Shown piece by piece: positions 1 through 8,493 of a stretch of 64,000 bases of DNA. The notes beneath the pieces were generated by a model. It ran no database searches. It was not told the origin of the DNA and was given only the letters and a program-made list of their open reading frames with translations. The stretch is from NCBI RefSeq assembly GCF_009905435.1, contig NZ_JAAAMT010000007.1, positions 62,001 through 126,000 on the forward strand, written 5' to 3'. The position numbers and the translations under genes are program-made. The first letter of the stretch is position 1; each line of letters opens with the position of its first letter. Origin of the DNA: Pseudomonas sp. R5(2019). GTDB lineage: Bacteria; Pseudomonadota; Gammaproteobacteria; Pseudomonadales; Pseudomonadaceae.

Positions 1-748
1 CGTGGACTTCTTCAATGAGCTGGAGCGGGCGATTCGCGAGTCGATCCCCAAGCCGAAGATGATGATTCTCGGCTTCCCGTCCAACCCGACCGCGCAGTGC
101 GTGGAGCTGGACTTCTTCGAGCGCGTGGTGGCCCTGGCCAAACAGTACGACGTGCTGGTGGTCCACGACCTGGCCTACGCCGACATCGTCTACGACGGCT
201 GGAAAGCGCCTTCGATCATGCAGGTGCCGGGCGCCAAGGACATCGCGGTGGAGTTTTTCACGCTGTCCAAGAGCTACAACATGGCCGGCTGGCGAATCGG
301 TTTCATGGTCGGCAACCCCGAGCTGGTCAGCGCGCTGGCGCGGATCAAGAGCTACCACGATTACGGCACCTTCACGCCGTTGCAGGTCGCGGCCATTGCG
401 GCGCTGGAAGGCGACCAGCAGTGCGTGCGCGATATCGCCGAGCAGTATCGCCAGCGCCGCAACGTGCTGGTCAAGGGCCTGCACGAGATTGGCTGGATGG
501 TGGAAAACCCCAAGGCCTCGATGTACGTCTGGGCCAAGATTCCGGAGCAGTACGCTCACCTGGGGTCGCTGGAGTTTGCCAAGAAACTGCTGGCCGAGGC
601 CAAGGTCTGCGTGTCGCCGGGGATCGGGTTTGGTGACTATGGTGACGACCATGTGCGCTTTGCGCTGATCGAAAACCAGGACCGGATTCGCCAGGCATTG
701 CGCGGGATTCGGCAGATGTTTCGGGTGGATGGGGTGAAGCCGGCCTGA
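1..748 (+). CDS. alaC: Alanine-type PLP aminotransferase, 3' part (AlaC-like)
   Basis: The reading frame is open from the first base, so the 5' end lies outside the window; a GTG at base 2 is internal. About 249 residues of a class I/II PLP aminotransferase are present. The Schiff-base lysine lies in TLSKSYNMAGWRIGF (about residue 90 of the fragment), and upstream are an SNPT turn and a conserved D-x-AYADIVYDG segment, as in AlaC/YfdZ pyruvate-forming alanine aminotransferases of about 400 residues. The expected cytosolic role is alanine-pyruvate-glutamate transamination. The missing part should be about 155 residues. It is separated from the convergent transport operon by a REP hairpin. The fold is certain; the exact substrate is inferred. 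Confidence 0.8.
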   Translation, partial: VDFFNELERAIRESIPKPKMMILGFPSNPTAQCVELDFFERVVALAKQYDVLVVHDLAYADIVYDGWKAPSIMQVPGAKDIAVEFFTLSKSYNMAGWRIGFMVGNPELVSALARIKSYHDYGTFTPLQVAAIAALEGDQQCVRDIAEQYRQRRNVLVKGLHEIGWMVENPKASMYVWAKIPEQYAHLGSLEFAKKLLAEAKVCVSPGIGFGDYGDDHVRFALIENQDRIRQALRGIRQMFRVDGVKPA

Positions 749-780
749 TACGGTTTGAGCCCTTGGGGCCGCTGTGCGGG

Positions 781-848
781 CCATCGCGGCCAGGTCCCCT
801 CCTACAGATTACGCGGTGCCTATGTAGGAGCGGACCTGGCCGCGATGG
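781..848. repeat. REP doublet (REPIN), 'gcggccaggtccgctccta' arm class
   Basis: Two inverted arms of 26 nt (781-806 and 823-848) match with one mismatch around a 16-nt spacer. The arm core ggacctggccgcgatgg recurs at 33876-34015 and as a short hairpin at 30241-30266. It lies between two convergent genes, the usual REP location, and could act as a 3' hairpin for both. Confidence 0.85.
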
Positions 849-876
849 GCTGCGAAGCAGCCCCAAAATATAACGT

Positions 877-1932
877 CTAGCGCTCGATCGAACGACTCCA
901 CCGCGCGTTCCACGCCGGCCGCTGCTGATTGACCAAATCCCAATCCACCGCAATCGCCGTTTCCAGATACTGCTCCATGGCCTTCACCTGCGCACGAGTC
1001 TTGTCGGTGGTCGGGGTGTTGGGGTTGGACGGAATCTGGTCACCTTCCTCCAGCGCCGGCGCCTGAGCTTCAGGGGTCAACAAATAGGCCGCCAGCTTCT
1101 GCGCCAGTTCCGGTTGGTCATTGTTGGCGATAGCGCACTCGGTGAAATTGAGCACCACGGCGCCTTCCTTCGGTTGCGCATATTCCACCGGGATACCGCG
1201 TAGCTTCAGCGCCGTGACCTGGGTCGGGGTCAGCGGGAACAAGGCGGCTTCGTCGGTCTGCACCATTTCGGAGATTTTCGCGGAACTGGCGATATATTCC
1301 AGCACGTTCGGCCCGACTGTTTTCGGCCACGCCTTGAAGCCCGGCTCGACGTTGCTTTCATCACCGCCCTGGATGCGGTTGAACATCAGAAAACCGTGCA
1401 GGCCGAACGTCGAAGAGGCGAGGGACTGGAACACCAGTTTGTCCTGATAGCGCGGGTCGGCCATGTCCATCCATGACGTTGGTGCACTCCAGCCTTTCTC
1501 CTTGAACAACCGCGTGTTGTAAGCCAAGCCCGTCACGCCAAGGCTGACGGCCACCGCCTGCTCCTTGAGGCGTGCCTTGGCCGGGATCTGATCCAGCGCC
1601 GCGCTGGGCTGCAACTTCTCGCACAGGCCCATGGAAATGGCCCGGTACATGATGCCGTCATCCAACAGCATCACATGCATTTGTGGCCGGTCTTTGTTGG
1701 CCTGGACCTTGGCAAGAATATCGGCCGAAGTGCCCGGTACGATCACTACCTTGACGTTGTTGGCCTTCTCGAAAGCAGGCAGGACTTTATCGGCATACAG
1801 GCGCTCCATGGTGCCGCCGTTCATGCCCAGGTACAGGGTCGGCGTGGCCGCCTGGGCGACGGTAGTGTTGAGCAGCGCGGCCAGGGGCAGGCAAGACAAG
1901 CCGGTGCAGACGATACGTTTGACGTTCTTCAT
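877..1932 (-). CDS. ABC transporter periplasmic substrate-binding protein (polyamine/opine type)
   Basis: This 351-residue protein starts at MKNVKRIVCTGLSCLPLAAL, a typical Sec signal with probable cleavage after VAQA, then a PotF/PotD-like solute-binding fold (TLYLGMNGGTMERLYADKVLPAFEKANN, split here: TLYLGMNGG near residue 30). I chose this ATG because an upstream in-frame extension to 2088 has no signal-peptide logic and overlaps the previous gene. It is the last gene of the seven-gene minus-strand operon, 13 bp after the FAD oxidoreductase, and should deliver the substrate to the permeases at 4723-6390. The family binds polyamines, opines and related cationic amino compounds; the ligand here is inferred from the linked dehydrogenase to be an opine or secondary amine. 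Confidence 0.85.
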   Translation of the reverse strand: MKNVKRIVCTGLSCLPLAALLNTTVAQAATPTLYLGMNGGTMERLYADKVLPAFEKANNVKVVIVPGTSADILAKVQANKDRPQMHVMLLDDGIMYRAISMGLCEKLQPSAALDQIPAKARLKEQAVAVSLGVTGLAYNTRLFKEKGWSAPTSWMDMADPRYQDKLVFQSLASSTFGLHGFLMFNRIQGGDESNVEPGFKAWPKTVGPNVLEYIASSAKISEMVQTDEAALFPLTPTQVTALKLRGIPVEYAQPKEGAVVLNFTECAIANNDQPELAQKLAAYLLTPEAQAPALEEGDQIPSNPNTPTTDKTRAQVKAMEQYLETAIAVDWDLVNQQRPAWNARWSRSIER

Positions 1933-1945
1933 GGGGCGACTTCCT

Positions 1946-3082
1946 CTAGGCAATGGATTGACGGTCTTGGGCGACCTGGAAACGACGGATGGAAAAAGCT
2001 TCGATCGGTTGTTGGCTTTTGCCTTCGCAGACCAGTTCGGCCAGGGCCTCACCGACCGCGGGGCCGATCTGGAAACCGGCGCCGGCAAAACCGAAGCCGT
2101 GGAGCAGACCGGGTTGAGTGCTGCTGGGGCCGATCACGGGCTCACCGTCAGGCAAGTAGCCCTCGGTGCCGCTCCAGGTACGGATGGCCTGGGCGCCGGC
2201 AAGAAACGGGTAGAGCTCAACCGCGTTGCGCAATATCTCCAGCACTGCAGCCTGACCCGGACGTGCGCGGTTCGCATCGAGGGCAAAGCCGCGCCCACCA
2301 CCGAGTACGCAATTGCCGCGCGCCACCTGACGGGCATAGATGCCACCGCCTTCGACGCCAGTGCTGGCGTCCATCACCAGCGGCAGCGGTTCGGTGACGA
2401 GCATGGCCGGATGCCGTGATTCCATCGGCACCGGCTCGCCAAATTGTGCGGCCAGGTTCGCAGCCCACGCCCCGGCGCAATTCAACAGCCACGGAGCACG
2501 AACTTGAACGCCGTTGCTGGTGTTCACCAGGAAACGCTGACCATCGTGCTCGACGCTGCTGGTGCCCGCCTGCTCGATCACTTGTGCGCCCTGCCATTTG
2601 GCCGCACGGGCAAAGGCTGGCGAGACCAGGCGTGGATTGGCATGCCCGTCGTCCGGGCAGAACGAAGCGCCCACGGCCACATCACCGACCCAGGGAAAGC
2701 GCGCACGCAAGGCGCTGCGGTCGAGCAATTGCAGGCCCAGGCCGAACCCGCGGCTTGCGTCGGCATAAGTGCGCAGTGCCCCGAGATCGGCGTGGCTGCG
2801 GGCAAGTTTCAGGTGACCGGAGCGCACGTACTCGCCGTCGATGCCGATCAACTCGGGCAACTCGCTCCAGATTTCATGGGCACGCTGGGACAGCGGCAAT
2901 TGATGCAATGGGCGGCCCTGGCGACGCACGCCGCCATAGTTCACGCCGCTGGAATGCGAGCCGCAGAAATCTCGCTCCAGCAACACCACTGAGCGTCCGC
3001 GCCGGGCCAGCGCCAGGGCGGCCGAGGCGCCGACAATGCCACCGCCGAGCACGATGACGTCTGCTTCGATCCAGGGCTTCAT
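1946..3082 (-). CDS. FAD-dependent amine oxidoreductase, DadA/HcnC-like beta subunit
   Basis: A 378-residue DAO-family flavoprotein. A Rossmann motif (VIVLGGGIVGASAALALARRG, GGGIVG near residues 13-18) is followed by the glycine-oxidase/sarcosine-oxidase type body and a C-terminal GFGFAGAGFQIGPAVGEALAEL flavin-contact region (GFAGAGFQIGPAVGE). It overlaps the preceding gene by 4 bp (ATGA), implying coupled translation with the 451-residue flavoprotein and the [2Fe-2S] subunit. The three-subunit layout is shared by opine oxidases (OoxAB/NoxAB), D-hydroxyproline dehydrogenase and hydrogen cyanide synthase. The catalytic C-N oxidation site is expected on this subunit. An ABC importer in the same operon argues for uptake and oxidation of an external amine rather than HCN production. 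Confidence 0.85.
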   Translation of the reverse strand: MKPWIEADVIVLGGGIVGASAALALARRGRSVVLLERDFCGSHSSGVNYGGVRRQGRPLHQLPLSQRAHEIWSELPELIGIDGEYVRSGHLKLARSHADLGALRTYADASRGFGLGLQLLDRSALRARFPWVGDVAVGASFCPDDGHANPRLVSPAFARAAKWQGAQVIEQAGTSSVEHDGQRFLVNTSNGVQVRAPWLLNCAGAWAANLAAQFGEPVPMESRHPAMLVTEPLPLVMDASTGVEGGGIYARQVARGNCVLGGGRGFALDANRARPGQAAVLEILRNAVELYPFLAGAQAIRTWSGTEGYLPDGEPVIGPSSTQPGLLHGFGFAGAGFQIGPAVGEALAELVCEGKSQQPIEAFSIRRFQVAQDRQSIA

Positions 3083-4434
3083 GCGTCGAACTCCACGCCA
3101 AAGGGCAGCGGTTTGATCGGTGCCTGCGCGCGCAAACGGCCGACGCAATCGACCGAACGGCCGCTGTGCGCCGCGACGATTTCCGCCGCCGCCGCGCCGC
3201 ACATGCGGCCCTGGCAACGGCCCATGCCGACCCGGCAGTGGGCCTTGACCCGATTCATCTCCCAATGACCTTCGCGGACCACCGCGCGCACGTCACCGGC
3301 GCGCACTTCTTCGCAGCGGCAGACCACCAGGTCATCTGGCGCCTTTTCCGCCCAGTCGGCAGGGAAGGGGAAGGCAGTCTCCAGGCCTTGGCGAAAGCGA
3401 GCGATGGCCGCCAAGCGTTTTTCCAGTTGGCGACACCGAGAGTGATCAACGCGCTGGCCGAGGTCTTCAAGCAAGGCCAGGGCGGCTCGCTCGCCGGCCA
3501 TTTCGGCGGCATCGGCGCCCATGATCCCGGCACCGTCGCCCGCCAGATAAATGCCAGCGACACTGCTGCGCCCAGCGGCGTCGCGGTCGGGCAGCCAGGC
3601 GCGATTGAGCGGGTTCCAGGCAAATTCGCAGCCGAGCAGATCGGCCAGTTGGGTTTCGCTGCGCAGCGCGTGAGCGAAGGCCAGCGCGTCGCATTCGAGC
3701 TGATGTCGATGCTCGCCCTGACGCCAGATGGCGGTCTGAACGCGCTGGTCCCCCTCGATGCGTTCAAGGCTGGCGCCCTGTTGCACAGGGATACCGTGAG
3801 CGCTGAGCCAGGCGCGGTAATACACGCCTTTGGCAAGGGTCGCCGGTTGCCCGAGCAAGGTTGGCAACGCCTGACACTGGGCGCTGAACGGCGCGCTGTC
3901 GAGCACCGCCACCACCTTGGCACCGGCCTTGGCGTACTGATAGGCCACCAGGTACAACAGTGGCCCGCTGCCACAAAACAAAACCCGCTCACCGATGGCG
4001 CAGCCCTGATACTTCAAGGCGATCTGGGCCGCACCCAGGCTGTAGACGCCGGGCAAGGTCCAGCCCGGCACCGGCAATACTCGGTCGGTGGCGCCGGTGG
4101 CGACAATCACCTGGGTAAAATCCAGCTGCCCGGCGCGGCCGTTGTTCAAGGTGTCCAGGCGACCGTGTTCGGCGTTCCACACCAGGGTCTCGGGGCGGTA
4201 GTCGATCTGCCCGGCCAAGTCATCAAGCGCTTGGTGCACGGCCGTCGCCTTGCCCGCTTCAAAGCCGTACAGCTGCTCGGGCGGGCGCTGAAAATTGGCC
4301 GGTTGGCGGCGATAGATTTGCCCGCCGCCACGGCTGGCCTCATCCACCAGGCAAGGGTGCAGACCATGGGCCACCAGGGTTTGCGCGGCGCGAATACCCG
4401 CCGGGCCGGCACCGACGATCACAGGCGCGCTCAT
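3079..4434 (-). CDS. NAD(P)/FAD oxidoreductase with C-terminal Bfd-like cluster, alpha subunit (OoxA/HcnB-like)
   Basis: A 451-residue pyridine-nucleotide-disulfide-oxidoreductase fold: GAGPAG near residues 8-13 for FAD, a second dinucleotide motif (VLFCGSGPLLYL) mid-protein, and GIYLAGDGAGIMG near residue 290. The tail carries a Bfd/[2Fe-2S]-like cysteine set (about C372, C374, C400, C407, C412; core CRCEEV and CRVGMGRCQGRMC). It overlaps both neighbours by 4 bp. In heterotrimeric opine or hydroxyproline dehydrogenases this subunit relays electrons from the DAO-like subunit through FAD and the clusters to the respiratory chain. Family is clear; the substrate is not. Confidence 0.85.
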   Translation of the reverse strand: MSAPVIVGAGPAGIRAAQTLVAHGLHPCLVDEASRGGGQIYRRQPANFQRPPEQLYGFEAGKATAVHQALDDLAGQIDYRPETLVWNAEHGRLDTLNNGRAGQLDFTQVIVATGATDRVLPVPGWTLPGVYSLGAAQIALKYQGCAIGERVLFCGSGPLLYLVAYQYAKAGAKVVAVLDSAPFSAQCQALPTLLGQPATLAKGVYYRAWLSAHGIPVQQGASLERIEGDQRVQTAIWRQGEHRHQLECDALAFAHALRSETQLADLLGCEFAWNPLNRAWLPDRDAAGRSSVAGIYLAGDGAGIMGADAAEMAGERAALALLEDLGQRVDHSRCRQLEKRLAAIARFRQGLETAFPFPADWAEKAPDDLVVCRCEEVRAGDVRAVVREGHWEMNRVKAHCRVGMGRCQGRMCGAAAAEIVAAHSGRSVDCVGRLRAQAPIKPLPFGVEFDA

Positions 4435-4721
4435 ACTCGCCGCCCCGGTTCGCGCTCGACCTGTTGGCCGGCTTCGAGCAGCGTCGAGCAGGCCCGCACC
4501 CGTCGACCGTCACCCAGGCGCACCCAGCAGTCCTGGCAGGCGCCCATCATGCAGAAACCGGCGCGCGGTTCGGCGCTGAAATCGCTGCCGCGCAAGTGTT
4601 CGCCACAGGTCAGCAGCGCGGTCAGCAGGGTATCGCCGAGCAGGCCGCTGGCCGGGCGGCCGTCGAGGGTGAAGTCCAGTGCGGGCCGTTGCTGTTCCGT
4701 CAGCCGTTTGAATAGAGCCAT
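4431..4721 (-). CDS. Small [2Fe-2S] subunit of amine dehydrogenase (Fer2_4, HcnA-like gamma subunit)
   Basis: 96 residues with a plant-ferredoxin-like cysteine pattern: C57, C62, C65 in GFCMMGACQDCWV and C78 in RACST, the Fer2_4 arrangement seen in HcnA and in the small subunits of opine and hydroxyproline dehydrogenases. Its stop overlaps the start of the 451-residue subunit by 4 bp, and it begins 1 bp after the permease stop, so it belongs to the same transcript. It should pass electrons within the complex. C39 is an additional cysteine of unknown use. Confidence 0.85.
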   Translation of the reverse strand: MALFKRLTEQQRPALDFTLDGRPASGLLGDTLLTALLTCGEHLRGSDFSAEPRAGFCMMGACQDCWVRLGDGRRVRACSTLLEAGQQVEREPGRRV

Positions 4722-4722
4722 G

Positions 4723-5517
4723 TCAGTGTTTCCCTACCAGAACCCGATCCAGGCCGTAGACCCGGTCGAGCAGAATCATGGTCGCTGCGGTCAGCGCGAT
4801 CACCAGAGCGGACACCGCGGCCATCATCGGATCGATGGACTCGGTGGCGTAGACGTACATGCGTACCGGCAAAGTCTGGGTAGCCGGTGAGGTGACGAAG
4901 ATCGACAGGGTCACTTCGTCGAAGCTGTTGATGAATGCCAGCAGCCAGCCTCCGGCCACACCCGGCAGGATCATCGGCAAGGTGATCTTGCGAAACAGCG
5001 TGAAGCGACTCGCACCCAGCGACTCCGCCGCTTGTTCGGCGCTGCGGTCGATGCCGATGGCTGCCGCGATCACCAGCCGCAACACGTACGGCACGATCAC
5101 CACCACGTGGGCCAATACCAGCCAGCTGAAGCTGCCGTTGACCCCGAGCAGGGCAAACAGGCGCAGCAGCGCCACGCCCAATACCAGGTGCGGAATGATG
5201 ATCGGCGACAAAAACAGCACATTGAGAAAGTCGCGGCCGGGGAACTGATAGCGGGTGATCGCCAGGCCCGCCGGCACGGCGATGGCGGTGGCCAGCGTCG
5301 CGGCCAGGAAGGCCAGGCTCAGGCTATTGCGAAACGCCTCGATGAAATCCGCACGTTCGAACACGGCTTCAAACCAGCGCAGGGAGAAGCCCGCGGTGGG
5401 CAGGCTCAGGGTGTTTTCCGGGGTGAAAGCCACCAGGCACACCACCACCAGCGGGGCGAGCATGAACACCACCACCAGCAGGTGAAAACTCAGGGCAAGA
5501 GGACCGTTCTTCGACAT
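4723..5517 (-). CDS. ABC transporter permease, PotC/PotI-like
   Basis: A 264-residue inner-membrane permease with about six hydrophobic segments and the EAA loop (EQAAESLGASRFTLFRKITL) that contacts the ATPase. The C-terminal FINSFDEVTLSIF segment is typical of the second permease of polyamine-type (PotC/PotI) importers. It starts 3 bp after the upstream permease and is followed after 1 bp by the [2Fe-2S] subunit gene. It pairs with the PotH-like permease at 5521-6390. Confidence 0.9.
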   Translation of the reverse strand: MSKNGPLALSFHLLVVVFMLAPLVVVCLVAFTPENTLSLPTAGFSLRWFEAVFERADFIEAFRNSLSLAFLAATLATAIAVPAGLAITRYQFPGRDFLNVLFLSPIIIPHLVLGVALLRLFALLGVNGSFSWLVLAHVVVIVPYVLRLVIAAAIGIDRSAEQAAESLGASRFTLFRKITLPMILPGVAGGWLLAFINSFDEVTLSIFVTSPATQTLPVRMYVYATESIDPMMAAVSALVIALTAATMILLDRVYGLDRVLVGKH

Positions 5518-5520
5518 GAT

Positions 5521-6390
5521 TTACCCCAGCGATTTCTTGTAGCGGCCTTCGACCATGCGGTTCCACGACAGCATGATCAGAAGGTTCGCCAGCAACAGGA
5601 CCACGGCGATGGTGGCGCCCATCGGCCAGTTCAGTTCAGACAGGTATTGGTCGTAGACCACGGTGGCGACCATCTTCAGGCGGCGCCCGCCCAGCAGGCC
5701 GGGGATGGCAAAGGAGCTGGCGGCCAGGCCGAAGACGATCAGGGTGCCGGACAGCACGCCGGGCATGACTTGCGGCAACACCACCAGGCGCATCACCTTG
5801 GCCTGGCTTGCGCCCAGCGACAGCGCCGCTTGTTCGGCGGCCGGGTCGAGTTTCTGCAACGAGGTCCAGACCGGAATGATCATGAACGGCAGCATGACGT
5901 GGACCAGCGCGATGACCACCGCGAACGGGGTGTACAACAGCTTCATCGGTGCGCCGCCCAGCGCCTGGATCGCCTGATTGACCAAGCCATCGGCGCCCAG
6001 CAGCAAGCTCCAGCCGAAGGCTCGGACCACCACCGAAATCAGCAGCGGGGTGAGAATCACGATCAGGAAAATCGAGCGCCACGGGGTGCCCATGCGGCTG
6101 AGGATGTAGGCCTCGGGTACGCCGATCAGCACGCACAGAAAGGTCACCAGCGCGCTGATCCAGAAGGTCCGCCAGAAGATCTCGAGAAAGTAGCTGTCGC
6201 CGAACAGGCTCAGGTAATGGCTCAAGGTCCAGGCATCGCTCTTGACCCCGACTTCATAGTCAAAGACGTTGAACGACAGCACCAGGGTCAGGCCCAGCGG
6301 CAACACCAGCAGACCGATAAACAGGGCCAGCGCCGGGGCCGATAGCAGATAGCCGCGCAGGTCGAGGCGAGCAGTGCTGGCGGTACTCAT
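5521..6390 (-). CDS. ABC transporter permease, PotB/PotH-like
   Basis: A 289-residue membrane protein with about six transmembrane segments and the EAA loop EQAALSLGASQAKVMRLVVL. It belongs to the PotB/PotH class of polyamine and opine import permeases. Its start overlaps the ATPase stop by 4 bp (ATGA). The long N-terminal periplasmic-facing region after the first helix (KSDAWTLSHYLSLFGD) is usual for this class. Confidence 0.9.
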   Translation of the reverse strand: MSTASTARLDLRGYLLSAPALALFIGLLVLPLGLTLVLSFNVFDYEVGVKSDAWTLSHYLSLFGDSYFLEIFWRTFWISALVTFLCVLIGVPEAYILSRMGTPWRSIFLIVILTPLLISVVVRAFGWSLLLGADGLVNQAIQALGGAPMKLLYTPFAVVIALVHVMLPFMIIPVWTSLQKLDPAAEQAALSLGASQAKVMRLVVLPQVMPGVLSGTLIVFGLAASSFAIPGLLGGRRLKMVATVVYDQYLSELNWPMGATIAVVLLLANLLIMLSWNRMVEGRYKKSLG

Positions 6391-7415
6391 GCGCTCACCT
6401 CATCCACGGCAAGTACGCGCAGCAGGGTCGGTTGCCAGTCGAGGCCGACGGCTGTGCCTTCGTCGAGCGGGGCGCTGCCATCGTTGCGGCGTACCACGGT
6501 CAATTCACCCAGGCCGGTGTTGACCCGGTACAGCCACTGGCTGCCGAGAAAGTAGCGAGTGACGATGCGGCCTTGCAGGCGACCGCTGCCGGCGGCCAGG
6601 AGGTCGATCTTTTCCGGGCGCAGGCTCAAGGTCAGGCTGGCATCGCCGTGGGCGTGACGCACTTGCGGCGCGCCACCGGCGTCGAGGTCGCCGGGCAACA
6701 GGTTGGCCTTGCCGACGAAGTCGGAAATAAAGCGGGTGCGCGGGTGTTCATAGAGTTTGTACGGCTCGTCGATCTGGGTCACCCGGCCAGCCTGCATAAC
6801 CACGACGCGGTCGCTGATCGACAGGGCTTCGGCCTGATCGTGAGTGACCATCAAGGTGGTGATGCCGACTTCGCTTTGAATCCTGCGGATTTCGAACTGC
6901 ATCTCTTCACGCAGGTTGGCGTCCAGATTCGACAGCGGCTCATCGAGCAGCAATACCGGCGGCTCGATCACCAATGCACGGGCCAGGGCCACGCGCTGAC
7001 GCTGGCCACCGGACAGCTCGCGCGGGTAGCGCTCGGCATGCTGGGCAAGGCGCACCAGGGCCAGCACGGTGCTGACTTTGCGCTGGATCTCGGCCTCGGC
7101 CACCTTGCGCATGCGCAGGCCAAAGGCGACGTTGTCCTGCACGGTCATGTGCGGGAACAGCGCATAACTCTGGAACACCACGCCCAGGCCACGGCTGCTG
7201 GGTTTGGCATGGGTGATGTCGCGGCCGTCGAGCAGAATGCGCCCACCGGTGGCATCGACAAAGCCTGCGATCATTTGCAGGGTGGTGGTTTTGCCGCAAC
7301 CGGATGGCCCGAGCAGGGAGACGAATTCTCCCTTTTCTACCGCCAGGTTGGTGGCGACCACGGCGTCGACGGCGCCATAGCGTTTGGAAAGGTTTTCGAG
7401 CTGCAGAAAGGCCAT
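6387..7415 (-). CDS. ABC transporter ATP-binding protein, PotA/PotG-like
   Basis: A 342-residue ATPase: Walker A GPSGCGKTTT near residue 37, signature LSGGQRQRVALARAL near 135, Walker B VLLLDEPLSNLD near 155, switch His in VTHDQAEALS, and a C-terminal TOBE-like regulatory domain. It is the first gene of the seven-gene uptake/oxidation operon and lies divergent from the IclR regulator at 7662. It energises import of the periplasmic-binding-protein ligand. Confidence 0.92.
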   Translation of the reverse strand: MAFLQLENLSKRYGAVDAVVATNLAVEKGEFVSLLGPSGCGKTTTLQMIAGFVDATGGRILLDGRDITHAKPSSRGLGVVFQSYALFPHMTVQDNVAFGLRMRKVAEAEIQRKVSTVLALVRLAQHAERYPRELSGGQRQRVALARALVIEPPVLLLDEPLSNLDANLREEMQFEIRRIQSEVGITTLMVTHDQAEALSISDRVVVMQAGRVTQIDEPYKLYEHPRTRFISDFVGKANLLPGDLDAGGAPQVRHAHGDASLTLSLRPEKIDLLAAGSGRLQGRIVTRYFLGSQWLYRVNTGLGELTVVRRNDGSAPLDEGTAVGLDWQPTLLRVLAVDEVSA

Positions 7416-7592
7416 AACTGCGTTCCACCTGTAGTTATCGGGCGTGCGTGTTCACGCTTTTTGTATTGGGCAGATGCGAAGGGGGACATCGATTGATGGG
7501 TGCTCACCCTGGGGTGGCGACCGGCGTGTTATTCGATTTGTTTGTCCCGGTGGACGCAGAGTAGGCCGAAGAATAGGATGGGCTCAATGCTG

Positions 7593-7642
7593 AATTTCAC
7601 TGAGAGATGGACTATTTTCAATTTTATTCGGCTAGTGAAATT
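7593..7642. promoter_or_regulatory. Perfect 9-bp inverted repeat, candidate IclR operator
   Basis: AATTTCACT at 7593-7601 and AGTGAAATT at 7634-7642 are exact inverted copies separated by 32 bp, inside the AT-rich divergent region between the ABC operon and the IclR gene, the right arm ending 20 bp before the regulator ATG. Assignment to the IclR protein is inference. Confidence 0.4.
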
Positions 7643-7661
7643 TTAATTAGGAATTATAAAA

Positions 7662-8489
7662 ATGGATTCCACTGATCGGAATAGTGATCCTCAGGAAGTT
7701 GGCGTCAGCGCCGTCTCACGGCTGTTCGCCATCCTCCGGGTGCTGGGTGAGGCGCCGGTAGAAGGCATGCGGGTGACCGAGCTGGCGCAGCAGGTGGGTC
7801 TGTCGCAGCCGACCACTCATAGGTTGGTGCGTGGGCTGGTGGAAGAGGCGATGGTCGAGCAGGATGCGCGCAGCAAGCGTTATCGCCTCAGCCTTGAGTT
7901 CTTCGCCCTGGCGGCGCGCGCCGGCAACAGCGGCAACCTGCGCGACCTGGTGCGGCCAAGCCTGTTGCGGCTGTCGTCATCGCTGGGGGATTCACTGTTT
8001 CTGCTGGCACGCAGTGGCTTCGATGCCATCTGCCTTGACCGCAGTGAAGGGCCGTACCCGATCCGCACCTTTACCGGTGATATTGGCGGGCGCGTGGCGT
8101 TGGGAGTGGGGCAGGGCAGCCTGGCGATCCTGGCTTTTCTGCCGGAAGAGGAGCGGGAAACCGTGATCCGTCACAACCTGCCGCGGCTCAAGGATTTCCA
8201 TCTGTACGATGAGGTCTTTCTGCGCTCGGAAGTGGAGAACGTCCGCCGCCTGGGCTATGCCGCCCGCAATACCGGTGTGCTGCCGGGCATGGCGGGCCTG
8301 GCCGTGCCGATTCTGGATGGCAACGGGCATGCCGTCGCCGCCTTGAGCGTCGCCACCATCAGCGACCGGCTGGGGCCGGAGCGCTTGCCGATGGTGGTCG
8401 AACTGCTCAAGCGCGAAACGGCGGCGATCGGGCCGAAGATCAATCCCTTCGACCCGACCCTGCGCCGCCCGTCGCACATTTTCGGCTGA
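7662..8489 (+). CDS. IclR-family transcriptional regulator
   Basis: A 275-residue regulator with an N-terminal winged helix-turn-helix (about residues 15-75; MRVTELAQQVGLSQPTTHRL) and an IclR effector domain with the conserved ARNTGVLPGMAGLAVPI region. It is divergent from the ABC/amine dehydrogenase operon, 246 bp away, so it most likely senses the imported compound or a breakdown product and controls that operon. The ATG follows a very AT-rich leader with no strong Shine-Dalgarno; GGAATTATAAAA is the nearest purine-rich run. Confidence 0.88.
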   Translation: MDSTDRNSDPQEVGVSAVSRLFAILRVLGEAPVEGMRVTELAQQVGLSQPTTHRLVRGLVEEAMVEQDARSKRYRLSLEFFALAARAGNSGNLRDLVRPSLLRLSSSLGDSLFLLARSGFDAICLDRSEGPYPIRTFTGDIGGRVALGVGQGSLAILAFLPEEERETVIRHNLPRLKDFHLYDEVFLRSEVENVRRLGYAARNTGVLPGMAGLAVPILDGNGHAVAALSVATISDRLGPERLPMVVELLKRETAAIGPKINPFDPTLRRPSHIFG

Positions 8490-8493
8490 GGGG

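Noticed and set aside
3079..4721. Reading the trio as hydrogen cyanide synthase HcnABC
   Set aside because: Same subunit order and motifs, but cotranscription with a four-component ABC importer and an IclR regulator fits catabolism of an imported amine better.
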